A stretch of 64,000 bases of DNA. Source: Paenibacillus agricola (GTDB lineage: Bacteria > Bacillota > Bacilli > Paenibacillales > NBRC-103111). The notes under the pieces are model-generated. The model worked only from the letters and a program-made list of their open reading frames with translations. It made no database searches and was not told the DNA's origin. Each line of letters begins with the position of its first letter. Position 1 is the stretch's first letter. The DNA lies in NCBI RefSeq assembly GCF_011440305.1, contig NZ_JAAOIW010000003.1, positions 248,001-312,000 of the forward strand, in the 5' to 3' direction. The translations under genes and the position numbers were made by a program. This document shows positions 44,894 to 55,074 of the stretch, one piece after another.

Positions 44894-44945
44894 GGCTATA
44901 CATCTAAGGTTATACATCTAGGTTATACATCTAGGTTATACATCA
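44894..44945. repeat. Four tandem 13-14-bp repeats across the chemoreceptor stop codon
   Basis: Units GGCTATACATCTA, AGGTTATACATCTA, GGTTATACATCTA and GGTTATACATCA run from 44894. On the minus strand each contains GATGTATAA, i.e. the last residues and stop of the chemoreceptor, so the stop codon region was duplicated three times past the gene end. Confidence 0.8.
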
Positions 44946-47116
44946 AATTTAGAAAGTGAATCATGCAAGGAATTGGATAATTGCTCAAGCTTGTCTGACA
45001 AACGAACCAAACCAGAGCTGATATTTAATTGCTCCGAGCTCAGTGATGCAACCTCCTGTGAAGTAGCTGAGGATTCTTCGGCAACGGCGCTTACATTGGC
45101 CATCGCATCATTAAGCACTAGCTGTGAAGCATCCAATTGGCTTATGGATTCTGTTACCTCGGACAATTGTCCAATAAAACCACCCATATGGTTCTGTACT
45201 TCTTTAAAAATTAAATCGGCTTCCTTAACCGACAAGATCTGCTCTTGGAAAATCGGATAGGCGTTGGATAAGGCTTTAACCGTCTCATCAATTTCTTTCT
45301 GGATCGTTTCGGTAATTTGTCCTACAATCGCAATCGATTGGCGGGATTGGTCGGCGAGCTTACGAATTTCATCGGCAACCACCATAAAGCCTTTACCGGC
45401 TGCACCTGCACGAGCCGCTTCAATCGTCGCATTCAGCGACAAAATATTCGTTTGTTTAGAAACATTGCTTAATACTTCGAGAATTTTCCGGATAGAACGT
45501 GTACTTTCCTTCAAATTATCGACTTTCTCAACCATATTGCGTGTCATCGCTTCGGTTGCATTCGTTTTTTGGATCAGCTCCGACATGTAAAGAATCCCTT
45601 GCTCACTGGATTTCTGTACATCGGTGGCCGCTGTTCCCATTACCACGTTGGAATTAACTACTGCTTTCATCTGCATTCCAATGCTGTGGGTCAGTTCGTT
45701 ACCACGTTCTGATTCCATAGCAAGGCTGGAAGCCCCGCCTGCAATCTCCTCCGTTGCCACGGCAATCTCCTTGGCAGAGGTAGCCGTCTTCTTCGAAACA
45801 TCGGATAGCTCCGTAGCGGTTTCCAGAACTTCTTGCGCCGATTGGTTCGTTTGTTGAACCAGCAGCGTAATTTTCTCCATCATTTGGTTGAAGCTCTGCC
45901 CCAATTGGCCAATTTCATCTTGGGATGAAACCTGCATCCGGACAGTCAGGTTGCCCTGCTCCCCTTCCTTCATCAAATTACGCAGCATGATAATCGGCCG
46001 CCCAATCATTCTAACGATGATAATACCAATTGCAATTGCAATGATCGTGGCAATACCTGCCATAATCCAAGTGACATTCGAGATTGCTTTGGCATCCTTA
46101 ACAAGCTCAGCTATTGGCATAGCGCCTAATAAGAACCAGCCTGTTTTAGCCGATTTATAGTAAACCAGTTGCAGGTCTTTTTTTAAATTCATCGTGCTCC
46201 GCTGCTCATCCGCCAGAAGCTCTGGTGTTACATCAATCGTTGTCGGGTTTCCAATGGTTGCCCGATCTTCAGCATACGTGACCTTCATATCCGGGGAAAG
46301 GATAAGTGTTTGGCCTCCATCACCCATTTGAATATCAGCCAATTCCTTGCCGATCGTATCTAAATTGATTTCCATCAGCAGTATAGCTTGCGTGCTGTTG
46401 GTTGAAGTATTTTTTAATACACGTCCAAGTGCAAATGTAGCTACATAGCTGCCGGAGGAGGTATCAACAAACCCACCCGTTTTAGTATCTAGCCAAACAG
46501 CACGCCCGTTGTTCTCCTCAATCTTTTTAAACCAGTCCTCTTGGGCAAATGTTTCTTTGCTGGTTGATCCCCCCGCAGAGCTAAGGGGCTCGCCCGTTGG
46601 CCGAAATAAATGTACAGCCTTGATCGTTTTATTCGAATATGAGAATACATTTAGCTTATCGCCCAATTTTTGGCGTAGCTGCAAAAAGTCATAGCTGCCT
46701 TTGTTAACGCTATCCATATCTAGGAGCATTTTCTTCATATCTTCATCCAATAAAATTTGCATGGATAAATCCTCATAAACGGTATACATAATATCCAGCT
46801 TTTGTCCTGCCTGAATAATCGTTTGTTCGGAAGCATCAGCAACCTTTTCCTGAATAATGCCTTTGGAAATGCTGTAGGACGTAAAACCAACCGTCAGAAC
46901 AAAAAATAAAATACTGACAAGAAAAATCAAAAATAATTTCATACCGACTGATTTGACAGGATTTTCTATCCGAAGTCCTTTTGTAGGATGATTGGAATTT
47001 TGCGGAGCTCCTTTACTGGTTTCTTTGCTTTTGGTTGTCCACTCTTTGAATAATTTGCCGATCGATGCTGTCCATTCGCTCAATGTAGACAGTATTCCTT
47101 TCACAGGAACCACCAC
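44936..47116 (-). CDS. Methyl-accepting chemotaxis protein
   Basis: 726 residues. First helix about 62-85 (LFLIFLVSILFFVLTVGFTS), dCache-type sensing domain to about 355, second helix (WIMAGIATIIAIAIGIIIV), HAMP and a long signalling coiled coil. The hairpin tip reads EAARAGAAGKGFMVVADEIRKLA with Glu/Gln pairs for methylation. A basic cytoplasmic lead of 60 residues precedes the first helix, which is unusual. Several GTG codons near 47104-47116 could be the start; one at 47104 is best spaced from AGGGTGG. Ligand unknown. Confidence 0.92.
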   Translation of the reverse strand: MVVPVKGILSTLSEWTASIGKLFKEWTTKSKETSKGAPQNSNHPTKGLRIENPVKSVGMKLFLIFLVSILFFVLTVGFTSYSISKGIIQEKVADASEQTIIQAGQKLDIMYTVYEDLSMQILLDEDMKKMLLDMDSVNKGSYDFLQLRQKLGDKLNVFSYSNKTIKAVHLFRPTGEPLSSAGGSTSKETFAQEDWFKKIEENNGRAVWLDTKTGGFVDTSSGSYVATFALGRVLKNTSTNSTQAILLMEINLDTIGKELADIQMGDGGQTLILSPDMKVTYAEDRATIGNPTTIDVTPELLADEQRSTMNLKKDLQLVYYKSAKTGWFLLGAMPIAELVKDAKAISNVTWIMAGIATIIAIAIGIIIVRMIGRPIIMLRNLMKEGEQGNLTVRMQVSSQDEIGQLGQSFNQMMEKITLLVQQTNQSAQEVLETATELSDVSKKTATSAKEIAVATEEIAGGASSLAMESERGNELTHSIGMQMKAVVNSNVVMGTAATDVQKSSEQGILYMSELIQKTNATEAMTRNMVEKVDNLKESTRSIRKILEVLSNVSKQTNILSLNATIEAARAGAAGKGFMVVADEIRKLADQSRQSIAIVGQITETIQKEIDETVKALSNAYPIFQEQILSVKEADLIFKEVQNHMGGFIGQLSEVTESISQLDASQLVLNDAMANVSAVAEESSATSQEVASLSSEQLNISSGLVRLSDKLEQLSNSLHDSLSKFDV

Positions 47117-47342
47117 CCTAATCTCATATAGTTTCTTTAAACAAAAGTAACACTACAATAACTTAATGATTTGTAATTCGACACTTTCCTTCAATTTCCT
47201 TTTTCTAAATCGCTTACATGGGAAACAAAATAGTTCAAATGTTTCATTTTGTTTAAATTCTTATGTATACTTCGATGTTTTTCGACCATCTGGATCATAT
47301 TACTTTTTTCAAACTATGTCTATGGGTCTATTGACCCTCGAC
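47117..47342. promoter_or_regulatory. Promoter and long leader of the chemoreceptor gene
   Basis: On the minus strand TAGACA, 17 bases and TATGAT form a plausible sigma-A promoter near 47281-47310. The leader would be over 150 bases long and contains AAACAAAAT paired with ATTTTGTTT (near 47224-47260). GGGTC-TATT-GACCC (47325-47338) lies upstream of the -35. No known riboswitch was recognised. Confidence 0.4.
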
Positions 47343-47370
47343 AAAAAAAAGCCTCCTTAGGCAGAGGCTT
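47343..47370 (-). terminator. Terminator of the U32 protease operon
   Basis: AAGCCTC (47349-47355) pairs with GAGGCTT (47364-47370), followed on the minus strand by a run of eight T. It is about 15 bases past the stop of the gene at 47384. Confidence 0.85.
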
Positions 47371-47383
47371 TTAGCAAGTGCAA

Positions 47384-48667
47384 TTATGCCTTTTTCATTC
47401 GTTTGCGCATCATATCCATCGGTCTTACCGGTTGTTCCAGCTTCATTTGGATCGATTGAAGAGGATGCCTGGCTGCATCTAAGGGCTGCCCGTCCTGGTC
47501 ATGTAGCAAAGGTACGAGCTGCTTGAAAAAGGTACCCTGGGGACCAAAAAACTCAATTTCCTGGCCAGGCTTGAAATGGTTACGCTGCTGAACGGTAGCT
47601 ATACCCGTCACTTCATCATAAGCGGTGACGACACCTACAAAGTCATAAGGGGCTGCTTTCTCCTCTGGCTCGAAAATATGGTCTTCATGGTCTGGATGCT
47701 CATAGAAAAAACCCGAATTCAGCGGCCGGTTTGCAGCCTTTTGTATTTCGTAAGCCCACTCCGGCTTCATTTCGTAATGCTCAGGGTCTGCAAAGTAAGC
47801 ATCAATGGCTTGACGATAAGCATTAACTACCGTAGCAACATAATGGACACTTTTCATGCGACCTTCAATTTTGAAGCTATCTGCGCCTGAGCGGATCAGC
47901 TCCGGTACATGCTCAATCATCGATAAATCCTTAGAGCCCATGGAAAACGCATCATCATTTTCTTGGAATAAAGGCAATTCCTTGATACCTATTTGTTGCT
48001 GATCCTGCTCGGTTGTAAACAAGTCGTATTTCCACCGGCAGGACTGTGAACAGCCGCCACGGTTCGAATCGCGATCCGTGAAATGGTTGGAGAGCACACA
48101 CCGCCCGGAATAAGAGCTGCACATCGCGCCATGGACGAATATCTCAATTTCGACCTTCACATTTTTCTTGATATCCTCAATCTCCTGCATGCTGACTTCC
48201 CGGGCCAGCACAACACGCTCCACGCCTTCTTCCATCCAAAATTGAATGGCTTGCCAGTTCATGGTCGATTGCTGCGTGCTTAAATGGATTTCAAGCTTGG
48301 GTGCAACGCGCTTACAGGTTTCAATAATAACTGGGTCTGCCACGATAATGGCCGCTACCCCTGCATCTTGAATACCGCGCAAATAATCCTCTAATCCGGC
48401 GATATCCTCATTGTGGGCATATATATTCGTTGCCACGAAAACTTTGGCACCATAACGCTCGGCAAATTCAACACCTTCGCGCATTTCATCAAAGGTGAAG
48501 TTGCCTGCACTCGACCTCAGCCCATATTGCTGGCCACCGATGTAAACGGCATCTGCGCCATAATGCACAGCGAATTTCAACTTTTCCAAACTGCCTGCGG
48601 GAGCCAACAGCTCTGGTTTTTCTAAACGAATTCGCTTGCCAAGAAGCTGCTGCTGTAACATAGTCAT
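47384..48667 (-). CDS. yrrO: U32-family protein, tRNA 5-hydroxyuridine formation (YrrO/TrhP2-like)
   Basis: 427 residues. U32 signature EIEIFVHGAMCSSYSGRCVLS and the Cys pair in NRGGCSQSCRWKYDLF are present, with the C-terminal beta domain (VVTAYDEVTGIATVQQRNHF) of the longer subtype. In B. subtilis the pair YrrN/YrrO (TrhP1/TrhP2) is required for prephenate-dependent 5-hydroxyuridine at tRNA position 34. ATG 48667 is 8 bases after GGAG. It follows yrrN-like by a short gap, as in B. subtilis. Confidence 0.9.
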   Translation of the reverse strand: MTMLQQQLLGKRIRLEKPELLAPAGSLEKLKFAVHYGADAVYIGGQQYGLRSSAGNFTFDEMREGVEFAERYGAKVFVATNIYAHNEDIAGLEDYLRGIQDAGVAAIIVADPVIIETCKRVAPKLEIHLSTQQSTMNWQAIQFWMEEGVERVVLAREVSMQEIEDIKKNVKVEIEIFVHGAMCSSYSGRCVLSNHFTDRDSNRGGCSQSCRWKYDLFTTEQDQQQIGIKELPLFQENDDAFSMGSKDLSMIEHVPELIRSGADSFKIEGRMKSVHYVATVVNAYRQAIDAYFADPEHYEMKPEWAYEIQKAANRPLNSGFFYEHPDHEDHIFEPEEKAAPYDFVGVVTAYDEVTGIATVQQRNHFKPGQEIEFFGPQGTFFKQLVPLLHDQDGQPLDAARHPLQSIQMKLEQPVRPMDMMRKRMKKA

Positions 48668-48690
48668 CCTTACCACTCCTTTTTCTTAAA

Positions 48691-49620
48691 TTAATATACT
48701 TGCTCTTTATAAAAGAATCCAAAACTCAGCTCACGTCTAGGGTCCTGTAGCTCACGAATGGCATCAAGCCATTGCTCTTGAAATTGGTATTGCTCGGGAT
48801 CCTCACAATAGGCGTCAATCACTTGACGGTAGCTGCTCACTGCCGCTTCGTTATATTCAACCGACTTTAACAGCCCTTCAATCTTGAGGCTATCGATTTG
48901 GCCTTCGATCAATTCATGCAGGTTTTCGAGCATACAGATATCATCCGAGCTCATAATATGGGTTCCATTCTCATCCTCATATAACGGAAACCTTTCGTCT
49001 TGGCGCTCTTGCTCGATCAGAAACAGACCGTTATCGAGCCCCTTGCCTCTATCATCACCACGCCCTTGGTGATCCTCATAGTTCGTTACCAGGCTGCGCT
49101 TGGAATGGTATATATTCGTAATACCATGCACTTGCACTTGAACCTGCATCGAAGGAAGGTTTGCCTTAATCTCAAGGGTCTCATCCATGTTCAATTCTCT
49201 TGCTAAAACGACTCTGTTCGCTCCCTTGCTGCCCCAGTAGCTGGCAGTTACATAGTTAGTCGAGGTCATCTCAGCATTCCAATGCAGCGGCAAGCCCGGG
49301 GCTGCTTGACGGACTGCAATAAGTACTGCAGGATCCCCGAATACAAGCGCATCTGCTTGCAATTCCTGTACACGCTGCAAATAGGCAGGCAACAAAGGGA
49401 TGCTTTCGTTATCCATAATATTATTGGCAACTACATAAACCTTAGCTCCACGCTCGTGGCACCAAGGAATGAGCTCGCTTAATCCATCCAAGTTAATTTC
49501 ACCGGGGAGCCTCATACCGAAACGGTGCTCACCTACCGATACCGCATCTGCGCCAGCTTCAACATAACGCCGTGCTTCTTCAACGGATCCAGCTGCTATA
49601 TAAAGCTCGGGTTTATTCAT
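48691..49620 (-). CDS. yrrN: U32-family protein, tRNA 5-hydroxyuridine formation (YrrN/TrhP1-like)
   Basis: 309 residues, shorter partner of the gene downstream. It begins ELYIAAGSVEEARRYVEAGA and has VQVHGITNIYHSKRSLVTNY in place of the Cys-rich U32 motif, so the cysteines of the long partner are absent, as in YrrN. AGAGGTGAA lies before the ATG. The gene is immediately after mltG and probably shares its transcript. Confidence 0.88.
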   Translation of the reverse strand: MNKPELYIAAGSVEEARRYVEAGADAVSVGEHRFGMRLPGEINLDGLSELIPWCHERGAKVYVVANNIMDNESIPLLPAYLQRVQELQADALVFGDPAVLIAVRQAAPGLPLHWNAEMTSTNYVTASYWGSKGANRVVLARELNMDETLEIKANLPSMQVQVQVHGITNIYHSKRSLVTNYEDHQGRGDDRGKGLDNGLFLIEQERQDERFPLYEDENGTHIMSSDDICMLENLHELIEGQIDSLKIEGLLKSVEYNEAAVSSYRQVIDAYCEDPEQYQFQEQWLDAIRELQDPRRELSFGFFYKEQVY

Positions 49621-49645
49621 TATACATTCACCTCTTGATAGAAAT

Positions 49646-50728
49646 TCATTTAGCTAGGGCACTCTCATTTTTCTTGCTGAGTGATATATTATTTTGGTGC
49701 TGAGCATAGGTTTCGGCAAAATAATGCGCTTTGGTACCATCTTTTTTGGTTACATAATACAAATAGGGGCTTTCAACTGGAAATATCGCCGCTTTAATCG
49801 AAGCAAGGCTTGGGCTTGCTATGGGACCGGGCGGAAGTCCTTTATGGTTATAAGTATTATAAGGGCTATCTACCTGCAAATCCTTTTCAAATAGGCGGTC
49901 CTTCGGCTTATCAAACAGGTATTGGACGGTGGCATCGATTTGCAGCATCATATTGATTTTTAGACGATTTTGAATAATGCCGCTAATTAATGGACGTTCC
50001 TCGTCAAGGATTGCTTCTCTTTCAATCAAAGAAGCAACAGTTAGCATCTGATGAAGGTTTTGGCCTCTCTCCAGCATCTTTTGCTGCCAATCCTCAGGCA
50101 AAGAAGCGAGCTTTTTATCCAGCTCCAGCATCATATTATCGAGCATATCCTCTACCTTGATATCCTTATTCCATTCATAGGTTTCAGGAAATAAATAGCC
50201 CTCCAGCCTGTTTCTTAGCTGTGGTTGCTCTGGAACCTCTGCGAATATACGAGCTTTGAAGCCCTCGCGCTGCTCAGCAGCCTGCAGAAATACATTCGCA
50301 TCCATACCAAATTGCTGGCTCACCTTCTCGGCGATTTGCCTGACCGTATAACCCTCAGGCACCGTCAGTTTAATGCCTTGCTCTTTAATAATTAAACCGT
50401 TATTTAAGGTATCAATGATGGCTTCTAACGGTATACCTGGTGCCATTTCATAAGAACCTGCCTGAAACCTGCTGCCTTGTTGCTTATATTTCAAATAATA
50501 GGTAAAAACCTGTGCATTATGAATTAAGCCTTCCCGTTCCAGTAGCTCCGCAATCTTAGACGGCGAGGTACCGGGTGCAATCACTAAGGTTTTAGGAGAA
50601 GAAGCAGGCATAGGCTTCATAGCTTGCTTTACATACAAGCCCAAACCCGTGACGATGGCCAGAATAATAAGAATTAATAAAATGACTAAAGTCCAAACCG
50701 TTTTTTTCACTTTACTCGTAGCTGTCAC
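49646..50728 (-). CDS. mltG: Endolytic murein transglycosylase MltG
   Basis: 360 residues, membrane-anchored enzyme that cuts nascent glycan strands and sets their length. A membrane helix at about 12-32 (VILLILIILAIVTGLGLYV) is followed by a LysM-like segment and the YceG domain. Conserved motifs are LEGYLFPETYEW, ASLIEREA (catalytic Glu), QIDATVQY and YNTYNHKGLPPGPI. Start is GTG at 50728 after AGGGAGAGC. The position after DUF1292 and before the U32 pair is as in B. subtilis yrrL. Confidence 0.95.
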   Translation of the reverse strand: MTATSKVKKTVWTLVILLILIILAIVTGLGLYVKQAMKPMPASSPKTLVIAPGTSPSKIAELLEREGLIHNAQVFTYYLKYKQQGSRFQAGSYEMAPGIPLEAIIDTLNNGLIIKEQGIKLTVPEGYTVRQIAEKVSQQFGMDANVFLQAAEQREGFKARIFAEVPEQPQLRNRLEGYLFPETYEWNKDIKVEDMLDNMMLELDKKLASLPEDWQQKMLERGQNLHQMLTVASLIEREAILDEERPLISGIIQNRLKINMMLQIDATVQYLFDKPKDRLFEKDLQVDSPYNTYNHKGLPPGPIASPSLASIKAAIFPVESPYLYYVTKKDGTKAHYFAETYAQHQNNISLSKKNESALAK

Positions 50729-50809
50729 ATGCTCTCCCTTCTGCTAGATACGCATAAACAACGAAAAGAGCGGATTGTCTCCGCCCATTCCGTTTTCCAT
50801 CAATGCTGT

Positions 50810-51112
50810 TTACAACGTACTATCTTCAGAAAATACCATCTCGTCATAAAGCTCCGAAACGTTTTCCCATTCGTCATCATCTATGGTTTCCAATTCGAGC
50901 TCTCCGCCAGCACTTGTCGTAATCCGAAAAATTTCCGGCTCTTCCGCTTTGGGCTGATCCAGTATAACTACCGCATATCCTTGGTCACCTAACTGAAACT
51001 CGGTAATCAGCTTATAAACAACGGATTGTTCTTGCTCATCATACAAAATAATATCATCTCCGTATGCGCTGCGCAACTGATTCATTAATTTGACATCTTT
51101 TAATGTATACAA
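50810..51112 (-). CDS. DUF1292-type small acidic protein (second copy)
   Basis: About 100 residues, acidic, related to YrzB-like proteins by ILYDEQEQSVVYKLITEFQL and the closing EWENVSELYDEMVF. AGGAGG (51119-51124) is correctly spaced for a TTG at 51112 (MYTLKDVKLM). An ATG at 51118 is too close, and a longer TTG start at 51133 lies upstream of the site. It appears to be a diverged paralogue of the gene directly upstream. Role unknown. Confidence 0.72.
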   Translation of the reverse strand: MYTLKDVKLMNQLRSAYGDDIILYDEQEQSVVYKLITEFQLGDQGYAVVILDQPKAEEPEIFRITTSAGGELELETIDDDEWENVSELYDEMVFSEDSTL

Positions 51113-51178
51113 ACACATGCCTCCTGACGCCAACTAAGCAATAACCAAAATCAAAATTGACGAGCATTTTTAGCTTTT

Positions 51179-51484
51179 CTAATTGGAGTCATCTTCCTCT
51201 TCTTCATCCATTAAGGTATTGAAGGTTTCCTCGACAATATTCCATTCTTCTTCGTTATCAATCGTGTACAGCTGCAGATCGTCGCCGTCTTCTTCATAAC
51301 GGAAAGCGTAAACCTCATCGGATTCCTCATCCGCATCGACTGGCACAACCATCATGTACTTTTTGTCGGAACCGTCTACCTCGAATTTCATGATAACTTC
51401 GAATTCCTCATCGTTGCCTTCATCATCCGGAATATAAATAATTTCCGGCTCTTCTTCTTCTTGAAACTGCTCCTCGTTGGTCAT
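51179..51484 (-). CDS. DUF1292 protein (YrzB-like)
   Basis: 101 residues, very acidic (Glu/Asp runs at both ends). The family core FEVIMKFEVDGSDKKYMMVV and LQLYTIDNEEEWNIVEETFN is clear. ATG 51484 is behind GAGGTGATTAGC. It overlaps the end region of ruvX, as in B. subtilis where yrzB follows yrrK. The function of the family is not established. Confidence 0.9.
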   Translation of the reverse strand: MTNEEQFQEEEEPEIIYIPDDEGNDEEFEVIMKFEVDGSDKKYMMVVPVDADEESDEVYAFRYEEDGDDLQLYTIDNEEEWNIVEETFNTLMDEEEEDDSN

Positions 51485-51489
51485 GCTAA

Positions 51490-51909
51490 TCACCTCTTCG
51501 TTTTGGAATCCATATAGTTTTGCAAAATGAGCGCAGCTGCCATCTTATCGATGACTTTCTTTCTTTTCTTCCTGCTAACATCAGCATCAATTAACATACG
51601 TTGCGCGGCAACGGTTGTCAACCTTTCATCCCATAAATGAACGGGAATTTCAAACATTTCTTTTAAGGATTCAGCAAAAACGATGCACATTTCGGCTCGT
51701 GGGCCTATGGTGTTATTCATGTTTTTCGGTAAGCCGACAACGATTTCATGGACCTTGTATTGCTCTATAACTTCACGGAGCCTTGCCGAATCCTTCTCGA
51801 GGGTCGATCTTCGGATTACCTCAAGCCCTTGCGCTGTCCAGCCCAATTCATCGCTAAGCGCAATGCCTATCGTCTTGTCTCCGTAGTCCAAACCCATTAG
51901 TCGTTCCAT
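51490..51909 (-). CDS. ruvX: Putative pre-16S rRNA nuclease / Holliday junction resolvase YqgF (RuvX)
   Basis: 139 residues, RNase H-like fold. [19 protein letters not shown] opens with the catalytic Asp; [24 protein letters not shown] (Glu) and the final [14 protein letters not shown] (Asp) complete the site. Family proteins take part in 16S rRNA 5'-end processing. GGAG is 10 bases before the ATG. Embedded in the conserved alaS-ireB-ruvX block. Confidence 0.93.
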   Translation of the reverse strand: MERLMGLDYGDKTIGIALSDELGWTAQGLEVIRRSTLEKDSARLREVIEQYKVHEIVVGLPKNMNNTIGPRAEMCIVFAESLKEMFEIPVHLWDERLTTVAAQRMLIDADVSRKKRKKVIDKMAAALILQNYMDSKTKR

Positions 51910-51965
51910 CAGTCACTAGCTCCTTGGCGGCTGTAGAGCTTGAGATACAAGCTCTACACGGTGTC

Positions 51966-52229
51966 TTATGATTTATGCTGCTGCAAATAAGATCGAACTA
52001 GCTCTTCAATAAGCTCGTCACGTTCTCTTTTGCGAATAATACTCCGGGCGTTGTTATGGCGGGGAATATAAGCAGGGTCGCCGGATAATAAGTAGCCTAC
52101 AATCTGATTGATCGGATTATAGCCTTTTTCCTGCAACGCATCATATACCGCCAGCATGACTTCCTTGGGTGATGTTTCGATTTCTTCCGCTTTTACATTG
52201 AATTTCATCGTTTTATCCATCGAACTCAT
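51966..52229 (-). CDS. ireB: IreB-family regulatory phosphoprotein
   Basis: 87 residues. The core [40 protein letters not shown] and [19 protein letters not shown] is nearly universal in the family. IreB is a substrate of the PASTA-type kinase IreK/PrkC in enterococci. ATG 52229 is preceded by GGGGGTG; the frame runs further upstream without ribosome site. It lies between alaS and ruvX as in other Bacilli. Confidence 0.93.
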   Translation of the reverse strand: MSSMDKTMKFNVKAEEIETSPKEVMLAVYDALQEKGYNPINQIVGYLLSGDPAYIPRHNNARSIIRKRERDELIEELVRSYLQQHKS

Positions 52230-52333
52230 CCCTACACCCCCTAGAAACATAATGATGAATATTTAGCTTACAAAACACGTTACCTTCTTAGATATTCGCT
52301 ATTTGTCGAAAAATTCCTCTTGACAGCACAAAT

Positions 52334-54970
52334 TTATTTTTTTAATTTATTTTGATTTTCAACAAATTGCCCTACTTGTCCTAACGCCTCCGACAATCGG
52401 GAAGCATCCTTACCGCCTGCCTGCGCCATATCCGGACGCCCGCCTCCGCTGCCGCCAATGATCGCTGCTGTTTCTTTAATCAGCTTACCAGCATGGTAGC
52501 CTTGTGCAATGAGATCAGGAGTCACGGCTGCTACAAGATTTACCTTGTCATCCGAAATGGCTCCCAACACAATAATGGCAGAGCTCAGCTTCGCTTTCAT
52601 TTGATCGACTATGCTGCGCAAGGTTTCCATATCCCCTGCACTCACTTGGGCTGCAAGTACCGGTATGCCATCAATGGTCTTCAGTTGGTCGGATAAAGAG
52701 CCAGCTTCAATATTTCCAAGCTTCGCCTTCATCGATTCATTCTCACGTGAAAGCTCTTTAACTTGGGCAAATACAGCTTCAATCCGTTTAGGCACATCCT
52801 GAATATTGGATTTCAGCAAGCCTGCAGCATCACGTAACACTTGTAGCTGCTGATCCATATATACATAGGCATTACGGCCTGTCACGGCTTCAATCCGCCT
52901 GACGCCTGAGCCAATCCCGGATTCGCTGACGATTTTGAACAAGCCGATTTGGCTTGTATTCCCTACGTGGCAGCCGCCGCATAGCTCCAGGCTATAATTG
53001 CCAACCTTGACTACGCGAACCTCATCGCCATATTTTTCACCAAATAGCGCCATCGCTCCCATAGCTTTGGCCTCGGCGATCGGTTTAACGGAAATCGAAA
53101 GCGGTGTGCTTTTCCAAATTTGTTGGTTAACTCGCTGTTCAACATCATGGAGCTCCTCAGCCGTAATGCTGCCGAAATGCGAGAAGTCAAAACGTAGCCT
53201 TTCAGGAGCTACCGATGAGCCTGCCTGATTCACATGGTCGCCCAGCACTTCTTTTAATGCTTTATGAAGTAAATGCGTCGCTGTATGATTTTTAATAATA
53301 TCTTCTCGCATCTCCACACTGACGGAAGCCTGGACGGTATCCCCTTTACGTAGTACACCCGATTCTACATGTACCGTATGAACATGCTGCCCGTGTGGCG
53401 CCTTGCTTACATCAACCACCTTTAAACGCGTATCTCCCGATGCCATATAGCCGTGGTCGCTCACTTGTCCGCCGCTTTCTGCATAAAAAGGTGTAACATC
53501 CAGCACGACCTGGCAAGTTTCGCCCAAGCCTACCAAATCTACAAATTGGTTCTCGTAAACGACGGCAATTACCTTAGCAGTTGTTACCAATTCAGTATAA
53601 CCAACAAACTCACTTTTAACCGTCAACTCGCCAAGCGGACCTCCTTGCACCTTCATGCTCTCAGAATCCTGGCGGGCAGCCCTTGCCCGAGTCCTTTGCT
53701 CCTGCATCGAAGTGTCGAAGCCAGCACGGTCTACCGTTAATCCTTGCTCAGATGCAAAGTCCTCCGTCAAGTCAAATGGAAACCCATAGGTGTCATATAG
53801 CTTAAAGGCATCAGCGCCACTAATCTCGGACCTGCCTGCGGCACGAGCCTTATCCGTTAACTCGGCAAGAATCGCCAAGCCGTCCGACAAGGTTTCATGG
53901 AATCGCTCCTCTTCGGTACGGATGACCTTCTCAATAAACTCGCGTTTATCGACAACCTCCGGATAGTATACACCCATAATGTCGCCAACGATAGGTGTAA
54001 GCGTATGAAGGAACGGTTTGTCCAGGCCAATAACCTTGCCATAACGTACCGCACGGCGCAGCAAACGGCGAATCACGTAGCCTCTGCCGTCATTGGTAGG
54101 CACCACCCCATCCCCCACAGAAAACGCCACAGTGCGGATATGGTCGGCTATCACCTTAAGCGCTACATCGGTTTCATTATTCACATGGTACTGGACACCG
54201 GCAATCTTGCAGGTTTGCTCAATAATCGGCATAAACAGGTCGGTATCAAAATTGGAATCGGCATTTTGCAGAACGGAAGCAAGACGCTCCAAGCCTGCGC
54301 CTGTATCAATATTTTTATTAGGAAGTGGCGTGTAGCTGCCGTCCTTGTTATGGTTAAACTGCGAAAACACAAGATTCCACACTTCAAGAAAACGCTCGTT
54401 TTCGCCGCCGGGCCAGCACTCAGGATCACTCAAGTCTCCATAAGCATCGCCGCGGTCATAAAAGATTTCCGTACAAGGTCCACAAGGGCCCTCACCGATA
54501 TCCCAAAAGTTTTCCTCCAGCTTGTAGATCCGTTCTTCTGGAAGCCCGACTTTTTTGTTCCAAAATTCAAATGCCTCTGTATCCTCGGGAAACACAGTGA
54601 CCGAAAGCCTCTCCGGGTCAAATCCGATCCATTCAGGACTCGTCAAAAATTCCCAAGCCCATGTAATGGCCTCTTCTTTAAAATAATCTCCAATTGAAAA
54701 ATTGCCCAGCATTTCAAAAAAGGTATGGTGGCGGCGTGTTTTACCAACATTTTCGATATCGTTGGTGCGAATACACTTCTGTGAATTGGCAATCCGCGGA
54801 TTGTCTGGAACGACACGACCGTCAAAATACGCCTTGAGTGGTGCCATCCCCGCATTGATCCACAATAGCGATGGATCGTTGTGCGGGACTAGCGGAGAAC
54901 TGGGTTCGATCTTGTGTCCTTTGCTTTCAAAAAATGCGAGCCATTTGGAACGGATTTCACTGGCTTTCAT
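52334..54970 (-). CDS. alaS: Alanine--tRNA ligase
   Basis: 878 residues, full length. Class II core is in the N-terminal half ([36 protein letters not shown]). The editing domain has the zinc ligands [11 protein letters not shown] and CGGCH. The C-terminal coiled coil and DHHA1 domain end with [24 protein letters not shown] lies before the ATG at 54970. The gene has a T-box leader at 55650-55934. Between that leader and the start codon are about 670 bases of repeat-rich DNA instead of the usual short spacer. Confidence 0.97.
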   Translation of the reverse strand: MKASEIRSKWLAFFESKGHKIEPSSPLVPHNDPSLLWINAGMAPLKAYFDGRVVPDNPRIANSQKCIRTNDIENVGKTRRHHTFFEMLGNFSIGDYFKEEAITWAWEFLTSPEWIGFDPERLSVTVFPEDTEAFEFWNKKVGLPEERIYKLEENFWDIGEGPCGPCTEIFYDRGDAYGDLSDPECWPGGENERFLEVWNLVFSQFNHNKDGSYTPLPNKNIDTGAGLERLASVLQNADSNFDTDLFMPIIEQTCKIAGVQYHVNNETDVALKVIADHIRTVAFSVGDGVVPTNDGRGYVIRRLLRRAVRYGKVIGLDKPFLHTLTPIVGDIMGVYYPEVVDKREFIEKVIRTEEERFHETLSDGLAILAELTDKARAAGRSEISGADAFKLYDTYGFPFDLTEDFASEQGLTVDRAGFDTSMQEQRTRARAARQDSESMKVQGGPLGELTVKSEFVGYTELVTTAKVIAVVYENQFVDLVGLGETCQVVLDVTPFYAESGGQVSDHGYMASGDTRLKVVDVSKAPHGQHVHTVHVESGVLRKGDTVQASVSVEMREDIIKNHTATHLLHKALKEVLGDHVNQAGSSVAPERLRFDFSHFGSITAEELHDVEQRVNQQIWKSTPLSISVKPIAEAKAMGAMALFGEKYGDEVRVVKVGNYSLELCGGCHVGNTSQIGLFKIVSESGIGSGVRRIEAVTGRNAYVYMDQQLQVLRDAAGLLKSNIQDVPKRIEAVFAQVKELSRENESMKAKLGNIEAGSLSDQLKTIDGIPVLAAQVSAGDMETLRSIVDQMKAKLSSAIIVLGAISDDKVNLVAAVTPDLIAQGYHAGKLIKETAAIIGGSGGGRPDMAQAGGKDASRLSEALGQVGQFVENQNKLKK

Positions 54971-54994
54971 AAGTACACCTCCGGTGGATTTTTT

Positions 54995-55052
54995 ACCCTC
55001 CCAAACCCTCCCTATAGGGAGGGCTCCAAAGGACTTTGCCCTCTGGACTCCC
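54995..55052. repeat. Header module of the GC-rich hairpin repeat array (copy 2, in alaS leader)
   Basis: The paired hairpins CCCTCCCTA/GGGAGGG and CCAAAGG...CCCTCTGG, ending in ACTCCC, match the module at 27449-27506 in order and spacing. This copy begins only 25 bases upstream of the alaS start, next to its ribosome site. Confidence 0.75.
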
Positions 55053-55074
55053 TGGTGGGTGTGAGAACTGTGTT

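Noticed and set aside
53897-54697. 266-codon plus-strand frame over alaS
   Set aside because: Antisense to conserved alaS; no ribosome site or known domain.
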